DNA of 40,406 nucleotides from Chthonomonas sp. UBA2017 (GTDB lineage: Bacteria > Armatimonadota > Fimbriimonadia > Fimbriimonadales > Fimbriimonadaceae), in assembly GCA_002335425.1 (NCBI GenBank), contig DDCB01000040.1, forward strand, positions 1 to 40,406. The letters run 5' to 3'. The notes below the pieces were generated by a model. It was not told the origin of the DNA. It saw only the letters and a list, made by a program, of their open reading frames with translations, and did no database searches. This document shows positions 14,923-22,566 of the stretch, piece by piece. Position 1 is the stretch's first letter. Each line of letters starts with the position of its first letter. The translations under genes were made by a program, and so were the position numbers.

Positions 14923-14955
14923 TCGGGCCCCTGAGGCGACGCCTTGAGGGCCCGA
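14923..14955. terminator. Shared hairpin between two convergent genes
   Basis: A 15-position stem pairs 14923-14937 with 14941-14955 (TCGGGCCC/GGGCCCGA at the base), with one mismatch and two G-T pairs, around the loop GAC. It lies 5 bp after the plus-strand stop and 6 bp after the sufB stop. On the minus strand a T-rich stretch (CTTTTTG) follows a little later. It probably serves both genes. Confidence 0.7.
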
Positions 14956-14961
14956 ATTCAC

Positions 14962-16446
14962 TTATCCGACGGAGCCTTCGAGGCTCACGCCCAGGAGCTT
15001 TTGCGCCTCGACGGCAAACTCCATCGGCAGCTCTCGGAAGACGTCTTTGCAGAACCCCGACACGATCATATTGACCGCGTCTTCGGTGGGAATCCCGCGC
15101 TGATTCATGTAGAAGATCTGGTCTTCGCCGACCTTGCTCGTGCTGGCTTCGTGCTCAACGGTCGCACTCGGGTTCTTCACCTCGATATACGGGAAGGTGT
15201 GGGCCCCACATCGGTCCCCCATCAGCATCGAATCGCACTGGGAATAGTTGCGGGCGCCTTCGGCTCCGGCGTTGATCTTGACCAGGCCGCGATAGGTGTT
15301 TTGTCCATTGCCCGCGCTAATTCCTTTGGCGACAATGGTCGACTTCGTGCGCTTGCCGATATGAATCATTTTCGTCCCGGTGTCGGCTTGTTGCTTATTC
15401 GCCGTCAGTGCGACTGAATAGAACTCTCCGATCGAGTCATCGCCTTTCAAGATCACACTCGGATACTTCCACGTGATCGCCGAGCCAGTTTCAACTTGAG
15501 TCCACGTGATTTTGCTTCGAGCCCCTTCGCATTTTCCGCGCTTGGTGACGAAATTAAAAATGCCACCTTTGCCGGTTTTCGGATCGCCCGGATACCAGTT
15601 TTGCACGGTGCTGTACTTGATGGTGGCATCGTTCAGAGCGACAAGTTCAACCACCGCGGCATGAAGCTGGTTTTCGTCGCGCATCGGCGCGGTGCAACCC
15701 TCAAGGTAGCTCACGAAGGAGCCCTCTTCAGCGATAATCAGAGTGCGTTCAAATTGACCCGTTTTGGCTTCGTTGATCCGGAAATACGTGCTGAGCTCCA
15801 TCGGACATCGCGTATTTTTGGGGATGTAAACAAATGACCCATCGGAGAAGACTGCGCTATTCAGCGTTGCGTAATAGTTATCTGAATAGGGAACCACTGA
15901 ACCCAAGTACTCTTTGATGAGTTCGGGATGATCTTGGATCGCTTCGCTCATCGAACAGAAGATGACGCCGACCTCCCGTAGCTTGTCCTTGAAAGTTGTT
16001 GAAACACTCACGCTATCAAAGACCGCGTCGACCGCTACCCCTGCCAGAATTTTTTGCTCATGCAAGGGGATTCCCAGCTTTTCAAACGTTCGAATGAGTT
16101 CAGGATCTGCTTCGTCGAGACTATTCAACTTGGGCAGATTTTTGGGAGCTGAGTAGTAGCTAATTTCCTGAAGGTTTGGATACTCGTACTGAACGTTCGG
16201 CCACTTCGGTTCTTGCATTGTTTGCAAGTGTCGATACGCCTTGAGCCTCCATTCGAGCATCCATTCGGGCTCGTTCTTCTTGGCGCTCAGCGCCCGGATG
16301 ACATCTTCGTTCAACCCGGGAGCAAAGGTCTCGGCTTCGACGTTGGAAACGAAGCCTTCTTTGTACTCTCGGTCGGCCCAAGCCTCTAGCAGCAGATCGT
16401 GCTCGCTCTTTTCTTCGAGCGTCGCATTCGTATTTTCGTTTTGCAT
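14962..16446 (-). CDS. sufB: Fe-S cluster assembly scaffold SufB
   Basis: SufB is the core scaffold of the SUF iron-sulfur cluster assembly system and works with SufC and SufD. The 494-residue protein matches full-length SufB, including the PNLQEISYYSAPK region, VPYSDNYYATLNSAVFSDGSFVYIPKNTRCPMELSTYFRIN (here in outline), the GCTAP segment, and the C-terminal TVEHEASTSKVGEDQIFYMNQRG. The ATG at 16446 is the natural start; the frame extends a little upstream without family similarity. sufC, sufD and sufS are not beside it, whereas they usually are. Its GC content is visibly lower than neighbouring genes (about 52% on one sampled line). Confidence 0.96.
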   Translation of the reverse strand: MQNENTNATLEEKSEHDLLLEAWADREYKEGFVSNVEAETFAPGLNEDVIRALSAKKNEPEWMLEWRLKAYRHLQTMQEPKWPNVQYEYPNLQEISYYSAPKNLPKLNSLDEADPELIRTFEKLGIPLHEQKILAGVAVDAVFDSVSVSTTFKDKLREVGVIFCSMSEAIQDHPELIKEYLGSVVPYSDNYYATLNSAVFSDGSFVYIPKNTRCPMELSTYFRINEAKTGQFERTLIIAEEGSFVSYLEGCTAPMRDENQLHAAVVELVALNDATIKYSTVQNWYPGDPKTGKGGIFNFVTKRGKCEGARSKITWTQVETGSAITWKYPSVILKGDDSIGEFYSVALTANKQQADTGTKMIHIGKRTKSTIVAKGISAGNGQNTYRGLVKINAGAEGARNYSQCDSMLMGDRCGAHTFPYIEVKNPSATVEHEASTSKVGEDQIFYMNQRGIPTEDAVNMIVSGFCKDVFRELPMEFAVEAQKLLGVSLEGSVG

Positions 16447-16574
16447 GATCGTTCCCGCTGGCGTCCACCTGGGAGACCCAGCATCACGCCCGCGCACCTT
16501 TCTCTACGCCTCTCGATCATACCTCATTCTGTATTTTTCGGTCAGGAATCCAGGCGTTCGGGTACAGTTTGGGG

Positions 16575-18398
16575 ATGGTCCCTGCATTGTTGGGTGTCGT
16601 GATGGGCCAGGCCCGCACCGCTCCGGCTCCGCCCACCCCGCCCAAGCCCAAGCCGATCCCGCACGTTCAAGTGCCGGTTCGGCAGAGTAGTTTTCAGCTT
16701 GGGGCGCCTTTGCCCGGGCTTCCCTCCGTCGTCTTGGATACGAAGAACAATGGGTGGGGCCTCGCCCAGCAGACGGCGCGGGCGCGCAACCTCCAGGGCC
16801 GTATTCTCTGGGTGGACGGCACCGCCAATCTGGAGCGCGTCGGTTCCGAAGAGAAGATCGTGAACCTGGTTCGCCGGGTGAAAAACGTCGGATTCAACAC
16901 GATTGTCTTTGATGTGAAGCCGATCGTCGGATTCACGCTTTATCCGAGCCAGCTCACCGAAAAGATCACCGAATGGCGCGGCCAGAAGCTCGACAAGTCG
17001 TTCGACCCGCTCGCGGTGATGGTCCGCGAATGCAAGCGACACAACATTCCTCTTTATCTGAGCCTGAATGCGTTCAGCGAAGGGCACCGCATGACCCGGC
17101 AAGGCTGGGGCTATCAGCATCCCCAGTTTCAGACCGTCCAATACGATCCGATTCCGACTCTTCGCAGTGGGCAAGACGCCGAGTCCTGGATCGAATATCA
17201 AGTCAACCCGGCACGTAACGAGATTCGTCCCGGCACGATCGCCGCCTACACCTCGCGGCCCCCGTTTGCGATTCCCGATCAGAGCGATGCGGTGGTGGTC
17301 GACCGAGACGGCATCGTTCGCGGGCGTCGGGATGTGAACGGCCTGCCGACGGTTCCCCGAGGCGGCAGCATGCTCGTGGCCCTCGACCGCAAGTCGATGG
17401 ACTTTTTGCTCGACCACGCCTACATCGGCGACCGACTCCGGTTCGACCTGGTCCCTCGATTCCGCCCGATCAGCGAGAATCAGACTCAGTGGCCGCTCAT
17501 GATGAACCCTCATCAGCCCGAGGTTCAGCAGCGCGCCTTGAGCTTTATTGAGGAGCTCTTGACGAACTACGACGCTCAAGGGATCGTTTTTGACGACCGG
17601 CTCCGGTACGGCGGGCTCAATGCGGACTTCAGCGAATACACCCGCGCTCAGTTCGAGAAGTTTGTCGGGCGGCCTGTGCAGTGGCCGGACGACGTGTTTC
17701 GGTTCACCACAAGCCCCGGGCTCGAAGAAGGGCTCCGACCGGGCAAGTATTACGATGTCTGGCTGACCTGGCGCGCCCAAACTCTGACCAATTGGGTGAT
17801 CGACGCGCGAAATCTCATCGACCGGCTCAAGCCCGGCACGCAGTTTGGTATCTATGCCGGGTCTTGGTATGGCGAATACACCAAGTTCGGGGCGAACTTT
17901 GCCTCGCCGAATTTTCAGGCCGGATTCGCCTTCATGACGCCCGAATATCAGCAAACCGGATTCGCCCATACCCTCGACTTCTTGATCACCGGTTGCTACT
18001 ATCCCGTGGCAACGATCACCGAGGCGATGGAGCGGGGCCTGCCCACCGGGCGAACGGTCGAAGCGGCGGGCCAGCTCAGCAACCGAGTTGCCCGTGACAA
18101 GACCTGGACCTACGCGGGGATCATGCTGAACGATTACAAGGACCAGCCCCGCCAATTCGAGCGGGCTCTGCAGGCAGCGACCGCCTCGACGCAAGGCGTG
18201 ATGGTGTTCGACCTTTCGCACGACATCGATACGTTTTGGCCGTCGCTGGAGCGAGCGTTTCGCCAGCCACGAGTCTCGCCCAACTCAGTCCCCGGGTTGC
18301 TCGATGACGTTCGGAAGCGGCGCAAGGCGCTCGACGCTATGGGCACCAAAGACGGCGCAACTCCGATTCGAGAAGGGGCCGCCGGTACGGGCCACTAG
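16575..18398 (+). CDS. Putative glycoside hydrolase of the GHL10 type
   Basis: This is a 607-residue protein with a short export signal at the N-terminus (VPALLGVVMGQA) followed by a proline/lysine-rich linker (about 15-32). The body resembles GHL10 (formerly DUF187) proteins, TIM-barrel enzymes presumed to cleave polysaccharides. The evidence includes NVGFNTIVFDVKPIVGFTLYPS, CKRHNIPLYLSLNAFSEGHR, and the barrel strand YDAQGIVFDDRLRYGG with its acidic pair. It is probably periplasmic or extracellular. Start ATG 16575 is preferred over a TTG two codons earlier. It is divergent from sufB and precedes rplK with its own promoter. Confidence 0.85.
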   Translation: MVPALLGVVMGQARTAPAPPTPPKPKPIPHVQVPVRQSSFQLGAPLPGLPSVVLDTKNNGWGLAQQTARARNLQGRILWVDGTANLERVGSEEKIVNLVRRVKNVGFNTIVFDVKPIVGFTLYPSQLTEKITEWRGQKLDKSFDPLAVMVRECKRHNIPLYLSLNAFSEGHRMTRQGWGYQHPQFQTVQYDPIPTLRSGQDAESWIEYQVNPARNEIRPGTIAAYTSRPPFAIPDQSDAVVVDRDGIVRGRRDVNGLPTVPRGGSMLVALDRKSMDFLLDHAYIGDRLRFDLVPRFRPISENQTQWPLMMNPHQPEVQQRALSFIEELLTNYDAQGIVFDDRLRYGGLNADFSEYTRAQFEKFVGRPVQWPDDVFRFTTSPGLEEGLRPGKYYDVWLTWRAQTLTNWVIDARNLIDRLKPGTQFGIYAGSWYGEYTKFGANFASPNFQAGFAFMTPEYQQTGFAHTLDFLITGCYYPVATITEAMERGLPTGRTVEAAGQLSNRVARDKTWTYAGIMLNDYKDQPRQFERALQAATASTQGVMVFDLSHDIDTFWPSLERAFRQPRVSPNSVPGLLDDVRKRRKALDAMGTKDGATPIREGAAGTGH

Positions 18399-18418
18399 GC
18401 TCAAAAGCGGGGACTGGG

Positions 18419-18424
18419 TATAAT
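18419..18424 (+). promoter_or_regulatory. Predicted -10 box of the rplK promoter
   Basis: A perfect TATAAT lies 20 bp after the GHL10 stop codon; no good -35 box is seen at 16-18 bp. It would give rplK a leader of about 120 nt. I see no other recognisable element in this leader. Confidence 0.5.
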
Positions 18425-18552
18425 CTCGCCTGGCTTCGAGAAACGCTCGGAGCTGTTTGTTGGACCGGCTGGGACGCTTCCACCCTTTGTTCGGCCCGAT
18501 GATCTCGCGGGGTGCGCATTGACGCCGACCCCGAGAGAACTTGGAGAAGACC

Positions 18553-18978
18553 ATGGCAAAGAAAATTTCAAGCATCATTAAGCTCAATATCCCGGCTGGA
18601 AAAGGAACTCCGGCCCCGCCGGTTGGCCCCGCGCTCGGTCAAGCCGGCATCAACATGATGGAGTTCCTCAAGAAGTTCAACGAAATGACGGCTCCGCAGA
18701 TGGGCTTCGTCTTGCCGGTGGAGATCACCGTTTTCGAAGATCGCTCCTACAGTTTTGTCGTGAAGCAACCGCTCAGTAGCGATCTGATCAAGCGAGCGGC
18801 CGGAATCGAGAAAGGCGCTGGCAATCCGCTGAAAGAGAAGGCGGGTACCCTCACCCGAGACAAACTTCGCGACGTCGCCAAGCTCAAAATGGCCGACCTC
18901 AATACCAACGACGAAGAGATGGCCATGCGCATCATCGCCGGGACCGCCCGTTCGATGGGCGTCCGCATCGAAGACTAA
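18553..18978 (+). CDS. rplK: 50S ribosomal protein L11
   Basis: L11 is part of the GTPase-associated centre of the large ribosomal subunit and binds 23S rRNA. At 141 residues it is the standard length. The N-terminal domain contains IPAGKGTPAPPVGPALGQAGINMMEFLKKFN (shown in part here) and the C-terminal RNA-binding domain contains AGTLTRDKLRDVAKLKMADLN and AMRIIAGTARSMG. ATG 18553 has GGAG 6 nt upstream. It is normally found in secE-nusG-rplK-rplA-rplJ-rplL; here it stands alone between a hydrolase and an exported domain protein, and a strong hairpin follows it. Confidence 0.98.
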   Translation: MAKKISSIIKLNIPAGKGTPAPPVGPALGQAGINMMEFLKKFNEMTAPQMGFVLPVEITVFEDRSYSFVVKQPLSSDLIKRAAGIEKGAGNPLKEKAGTLTRDKLRDVAKLKMADLNTNDEEMAMRIIAGTARSMGVRIED

Positions 18979-18993
18979 CCCCGCAAAAGGCCT

Positions 18994-19027
18994 AGATCGA
19001 CGAACCGTTCCGGCGGTTCGTCGGTCT
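18994..19027 (+). terminator. Hairpin after rplK
   Basis: Bases 18994-19007 pair with 19014-19027 over 14 positions (one G-T pair), with loop TTCCGG; the core is GACGAACCG/CGGTTCGTC. No T-run follows immediately on the plus strand, and TTTTT appears only 15 bp later. It may be a terminator, attenuator or RNA-stabilising structure at the 3' end of the rplK message. Confidence 0.6.
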
Positions 19028-19062
19028 GAAGGAGTAGGGGCTTTTTGCCACCATCAATTGAG

Positions 19063-19647
19063 ATGAATGCGATTCGTCGGAGTGGTTGGTTTTTCGGACT
19101 GTTCGCCTTGAGCGTGCTCGGTCACGCCACGGGCGGCCCCGATTCTGAGGCGCACGGCCCCAGCCAAAACATCGCCGACGCAATGCGGTCGGCAGCGGGC
19201 GCCGAGATCGCCTTTCTGCCAGCCGGAATGCTCAAAGACAAGGGCGACGCCGCGAACCTGGCATCCTGGCTCCAATTCCCGACGGACGAGGTGGCCGTGG
19301 TTTCACTCCGGGGTGCCCAAATCAAGCTGGCGCTGGAGCGGAGCGTTTCCCTCTTCCCATCGCCCAACTCGAGCTTCCTGCAAGTGAGCGGCCTCCAGGT
19401 GACTTTCTCCCGCTCGGCACCGGCGGACCGTCGAATCCAATCCGTCACCGTCGGCGCAGCCGCCCTCGACGAAGGCCGGACGTACTCGGTCGCGATGCCC
19501 TTCACCCTGGCCCGCGGAGGATTAGGCTACTTCAAGGTCTGGGACCGCAACCAAATCACTCGAACGCTCGCCGGGACGTCGCTGGAGTCACTTGTCCGGG
19601 GCAAACCGAGCGAGAATTCCGCCCCCCGCTGGACCGTCGGTTCTTAA
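19063..19647 (+). CDS. Free-standing 5'-nucleotidase C-terminal domain, exported
   Basis: The 194-residue protein has a signal peptide (about 1-22). The rest matches the C-terminal domain of 5'-nucleotidases (substrate-binding half): ADAMRSAAGAEIAFLPAG, VVSLRGAQIKLALERSVS, FLQVSGLQVTFSR and GRTYSVAMPFTLARGG. The N-terminal metallophosphatase domain that contains the catalytic metals is missing and is not encoded beside it. It therefore cannot be a complete nucleotidase and may act as a binding protein or partner. ATG 19063 is preferred; an in-frame TTG at 19045 is preceded by GGAG and remains possible. Confidence 0.75.
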   Translation: MNAIRRSGWFFGLFALSVLGHATGGPDSEAHGPSQNIADAMRSAAGAEIAFLPAGMLKDKGDAANLASWLQFPTDEVAVVSLRGAQIKLALERSVSLFPSPNSSFLQVSGLQVTFSRSAPADRRIQSVTVGAAALDEGRTYSVAMPFTLARGGLGYFKVWDRNQITRTLAGTSLESLVRGKPSENSAPRWTVGS

Positions 19648-19719
19648 TTCCAAATCCCGGATCGCAAGCCAACTCGGGGCCTCCCGTTCCTGCCGTATAC
19701 TGAGGGCCAGTTTCTTCAC

Positions 19720-22353
19720 ATGGATTCGGGGCGGCAGGTCTATACGTTTCTTTTCACCGACGTCGAGGGGAGCACTCGGCTTTGGGAGCGCTATCCCGCG
19801 CCCATGAACCGGGCCTTGCAGCTTCATGACGCGATTTTGCGCGAGTCGATTGGGGCCCGGGGTGGTTCGGTCTTTAAGACGATGGGCGACGCATTTTACG
19901 CCGTCTTCCCGGACTCGGCTTCAGCGATGGGGGCGGCATCAGAGGCCCAGCAAGCCCTTCTCGCTCGGACCGCAGAGGGCTCATTTGGGCCGCTCCGAGT
20001 TCGCATGGCGATCCACACCGGGGTCGCTTACGCTCGAGAAGACGACTACTTCGGCCCAAGCTTGAATCGACTGGCTCGGCTCCTCGCGGTCGGACATGGG
20101 GGCCAGATCCTGGTTTCGGAGGATGCCTTCGAGTCGTTGTCGGGGCCACTGCCCGTTGGAACAGAGCTCCTCGAACTCGGGCCCCATCGGCTCCGGGACT
20201 TTGACGAGCCCGAGTGGATTCGCCAGCTGAACTACCCGTCGATGCCGGAGTCGTTCCCTCGACTCAAAACGCTCGACGCGATGCCGAACAATCTGCCTCG
20301 GGAGGTCTCTTCCTTCATCGGGCGCGAAGTCGAGGTCCGCGAAGTGCGGCGACTGGTGGCCGCGAATCGACTCGCGACTCTGACTGGATCGGGAGGCTGC
20401 GGCAAGACGCGTTTGGCGATCGAGGTGGCGGGCGAGTTGCTGGGGAAGTTCGAGGACGGAATTTGGTTGGTGGAGTTCGCCCCCCTTAGCGATGCTCCTC
20501 TGGTCGCTCCGGCGATCGCACGAACCCTCCAGATCGGCGAAGACCCCACGCTGCCGACCTTGGAAGTCCTTCGAAAGGCATGCGCCGAGCGCGAATTGCT
20601 CTTGATCCTGGACAATTGTGAACACCTCATCCAAGAGAGTGCGGCAATAGCCGACGCCCTTTTGAAATCGTGCCCCAGGCTCAAGATCATCGCGACCAGT
20701 CGCGAAGCACTCGGACTGCCCGGAGAAGCCACCTACATCGTCCCTTCGCTCACCGTTCCCCTAGAGCCGGAAGGGCTCGATGCGGCTCAACTCCTCACCT
20801 ATAGCTCGGCCCAGCTCTTCGTGGACCGCGCGACCTCGGCCAACCCTCGATTCGTGCTCGATGATGAGAATGTCGGAGCGATTGCCCAGCTCTGTCGTCG
20901 GCTCGACGGGATCCCTTTGGCCTTGGAGCTGGCCGCGGCTCGGATTCGCACTCTTTCGGCCAGCCAAATCGCCGACCGATTGGACGACCGATTTCGACTT
21001 CTGACCGGTGGCAGCCGCACCGCCCTGCCTCGCCAACAGACCTTGCGGGCCGCCTTGGCTTGGAGCTACAACCTTTTGACTGAAGCCGAAAAGTGTCTCT
21101 TGCGGCGGGTGTCGGTCTTTCGAGACGGCTGGACGCTCGAGGCCTGCGAGGCCACCTGCTCCGAACCTCCATTGAGCGGGCCAGAAATTTTAGATTTCTT
21201 GACTCAGTTGGTGGACAAGTCGCTCGTGCACGTCCATGGAGAAGGAGATTTTCCTCGATACGCCCTTTTAGAGAACATTCGCCAGTTCGCACGAGAGCAA
21301 CTCTTCGAAACCGACGAGGCACCTCTTTTGCGACGTCATCACGTCCACTATTATCGAGACTTCGCGGTCGAAGCGGCCAAACATTTTGGCGGAGCCCAGC
21401 AAGTCGAATGGCTCAACCGGACCGAAGCCGAACATAGCAACATCCGCGCCGCCATCGAATGGAGCCAATCCGAAGAAAGCCTCAGTTTAGATGCCTTGAT
21501 TCTGGCGACCAGTTTACACCGATATTGGGAGATTCGGGGATTTCTTCAGGAAGGTCGCAAGACGATTGAATCCTTGCTTGAGCGAGTCCCCGAAGAGCAA
21601 GAAGTTTGGCGAATGCGGGCGCTCAATAATGTCGGCACCTTAATGAATGATTTAACCGATCATCAAGCAGCAGAAAAGGCGTTTTCCGCTGCGCTCGCTC
21701 TGGCAAGAAAGAGGCAAGGCAAGCTAGAAATGGCGGTCATTCTGAACAACTTAGGATTGACGGCGAAGAATCGAGGCTTTCTTGAAGAGTCGATCGCGTA
21801 TTTCGAAGAGAGTTCAGAGCTGGCTCGGGACATGAGTGACCAGCATAATCTCGCGATGGCTCTCGACAATTTAGGCGATGCCCTGCGAGAAAAAGGAGAC
21901 TATCAACGGGCTCGACAGCTTTCACAAGAATGCTTGCAACTCTTTCGATCTTTGCAAGATCAGAAAGGGGTCACCATTAGCATCAGTCGTTTGGCGGAAA
22001 TTGATCTTCAAGAGGGTCACTATCAGGCCGCATACGACAAGATCCGAGAAGCATTACGACTCCAACAAGAGCTTGAGTTTGTCTCAGGCATAGCGACCTT
22101 ACTGGAGCTTCTCGCTCGCATCTTGCTCCGTCTGGGCCAGGCAGAGCAGGCTGCGCTGGCCCAAGGGAGGGCCGGGGCCATGCGCCAAGAGATCGGGCTG
22201 CAAGTCCCTCGGGGCGACCAGGCGGACTATGAACGGCTCGAAGAAGACTTGGCGGCAGAGTTGGGTACGGCCCGGGCTCAATCGTTACGCCAACAGGGTC
22301 GCTCGGCCGACCTGAATGCCCTCATCGATGACCTGCTCGGGGCGGCGCACTAG
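19720..22353 (+). CDS. Class III adenylate cyclase / NB-ARC-type ATPase / TPR regulator
   Basis: This is an 877-residue multidomain signalling protein. Residues 8-165 form a class III nucleotide cyclase domain with metal aspartates D14 (FTDVEGST) and D57 (KTMGDAF), adenine-selecting K53, and catalytic N116/R120 (SLNRLAR), so it looks active. Residues 195-500 form an NB-ARC/AAA-like ATPase with Walker A GSGGCGKT (223-230), Walker B LLLILDN (D298), and GIPLALELAAARIR. A winged-helix part follows, then TPR repeats (about 600-840). There is no DNA-binding domain at the C-terminus. A -10-like TATACT lies at 19696-19701, giving a very short leader. The TPR part is clearly poorer in GC (47% on one sampled line) than the cyclase part. 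Confidence 0.9.
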   Translation: MDSGRQVYTFLFTDVEGSTRLWERYPAPMNRALQLHDAILRESIGARGGSVFKTMGDAFYAVFPDSASAMGAASEAQQALLARTAEGSFGPLRVRMAIHTGVAYAREDDYFGPSLNRLARLLAVGHGGQILVSEDAFESLSGPLPVGTELLELGPHRLRDFDEPEWIRQLNYPSMPESFPRLKTLDAMPNNLPREVSSFIGREVEVREVRRLVAANRLATLTGSGGCGKTRLAIEVAGELLGKFEDGIWLVEFAPLSDAPLVAPAIARTLQIGEDPTLPTLEVLRKACAERELLLILDNCEHLIQESAAIADALLKSCPRLKIIATSREALGLPGEATYIVPSLTVPLEPEGLDAAQLLTYSSAQLFVDRATSANPRFVLDDENVGAIAQLCRRLDGIPLALELAAARIRTLSASQIADRLDDRFRLLTGGSRTALPRQQTLRAALAWSYNLLTEAEKCLLRRVSVFRDGWTLEACEATCSEPPLSGPEILDFLTQLVDKSLVHVHGEGDFPRYALLENIRQFAREQLFETDEAPLLRRHHVHYYRDFAVEAAKHFGGAQQVEWLNRTEAEHSNIRAAIEWSQSEESLSLDALILATSLHRYWEIRGFLQEGRKTIESLLERVPEEQEVWRMRALNNVGTLMNDLTDHQAAEKAFSAALALARKRQGKLEMAVILNNLGLTAKNRGFLEESIAYFEESSELARDMSDQHNLAMALDNLGDALREKGDYQRARQLSQECLQLFRSLQDQKGVTISISRLAEIDLQEGHYQAAYDKIREALRLQQELEFVSGIATLLELLARILLRLGQAEQAALAQGRAGAMRQEIGLQVPRGDQADYERLEEDLAAELGTARAQSLRQQGRSADLNALIDDLLGAAH

Positions 22354-22362
22354 GAACTGAGA

Positions 22363-22407
22363 CAAAAAAAGTTCGTTCAGGGAGGAGAGGACAAATCCTG
22401 AACGAAC
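22363..22407 (-). terminator. Minus-strand intrinsic terminator with no annotated gene in front
   Basis: GTTCGTTCAGG (22371-22381) pairs perfectly with CCTGAACGAAC (22397-22407) around a 15-nt purine-rich loop. On the minus strand it is followed by seven Ts (22370-22364), a canonical terminator. On the plus strand no T-run follows. No gene reads toward it on the minus strand, so it may end a small RNA transcribed from 22408-22566 or stop read-through. Confidence 0.6.
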
Positions 22408-22549
22408 GAGTGACGCGGGCCGTGAAGAGGTGATCGGGCCGAACCCGCCCACCTTCACGACGAGAGAATCGTTGCGTCCGATCAAGATCGCACGATCCTG
22501 TAGAAGAGTGATCGGCAGACTCGATGCCCTTCTTTAGGGGCCCCGCCCG

Positions 22550-22566
22550 CGTCTCATAATGAGACG
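22550..22566 (+). promoter_or_regulatory. Palindrome abutting the hutG start codon
   Basis: CGTCTCATAATGAGACG is a perfect 8-bp inverted repeat around a single A, ending right before ATG 22567. It contains CATAAT (22555-22560), a -10-like box. If that box is used, transcription would start at or near the ATG, giving a leaderless message with the operator over the promoter. No good -35 box is seen. The rest of the 22408-22549 gap holds partial inverted repeats only. Confidence 0.45.

Noticed and set aside
16542..18221. 559-residue minus-strand frame opposite the GHL10 gene
   Set aside because: No motif, no ribosome binding site, and it lies entirely across a gene with clear family features.
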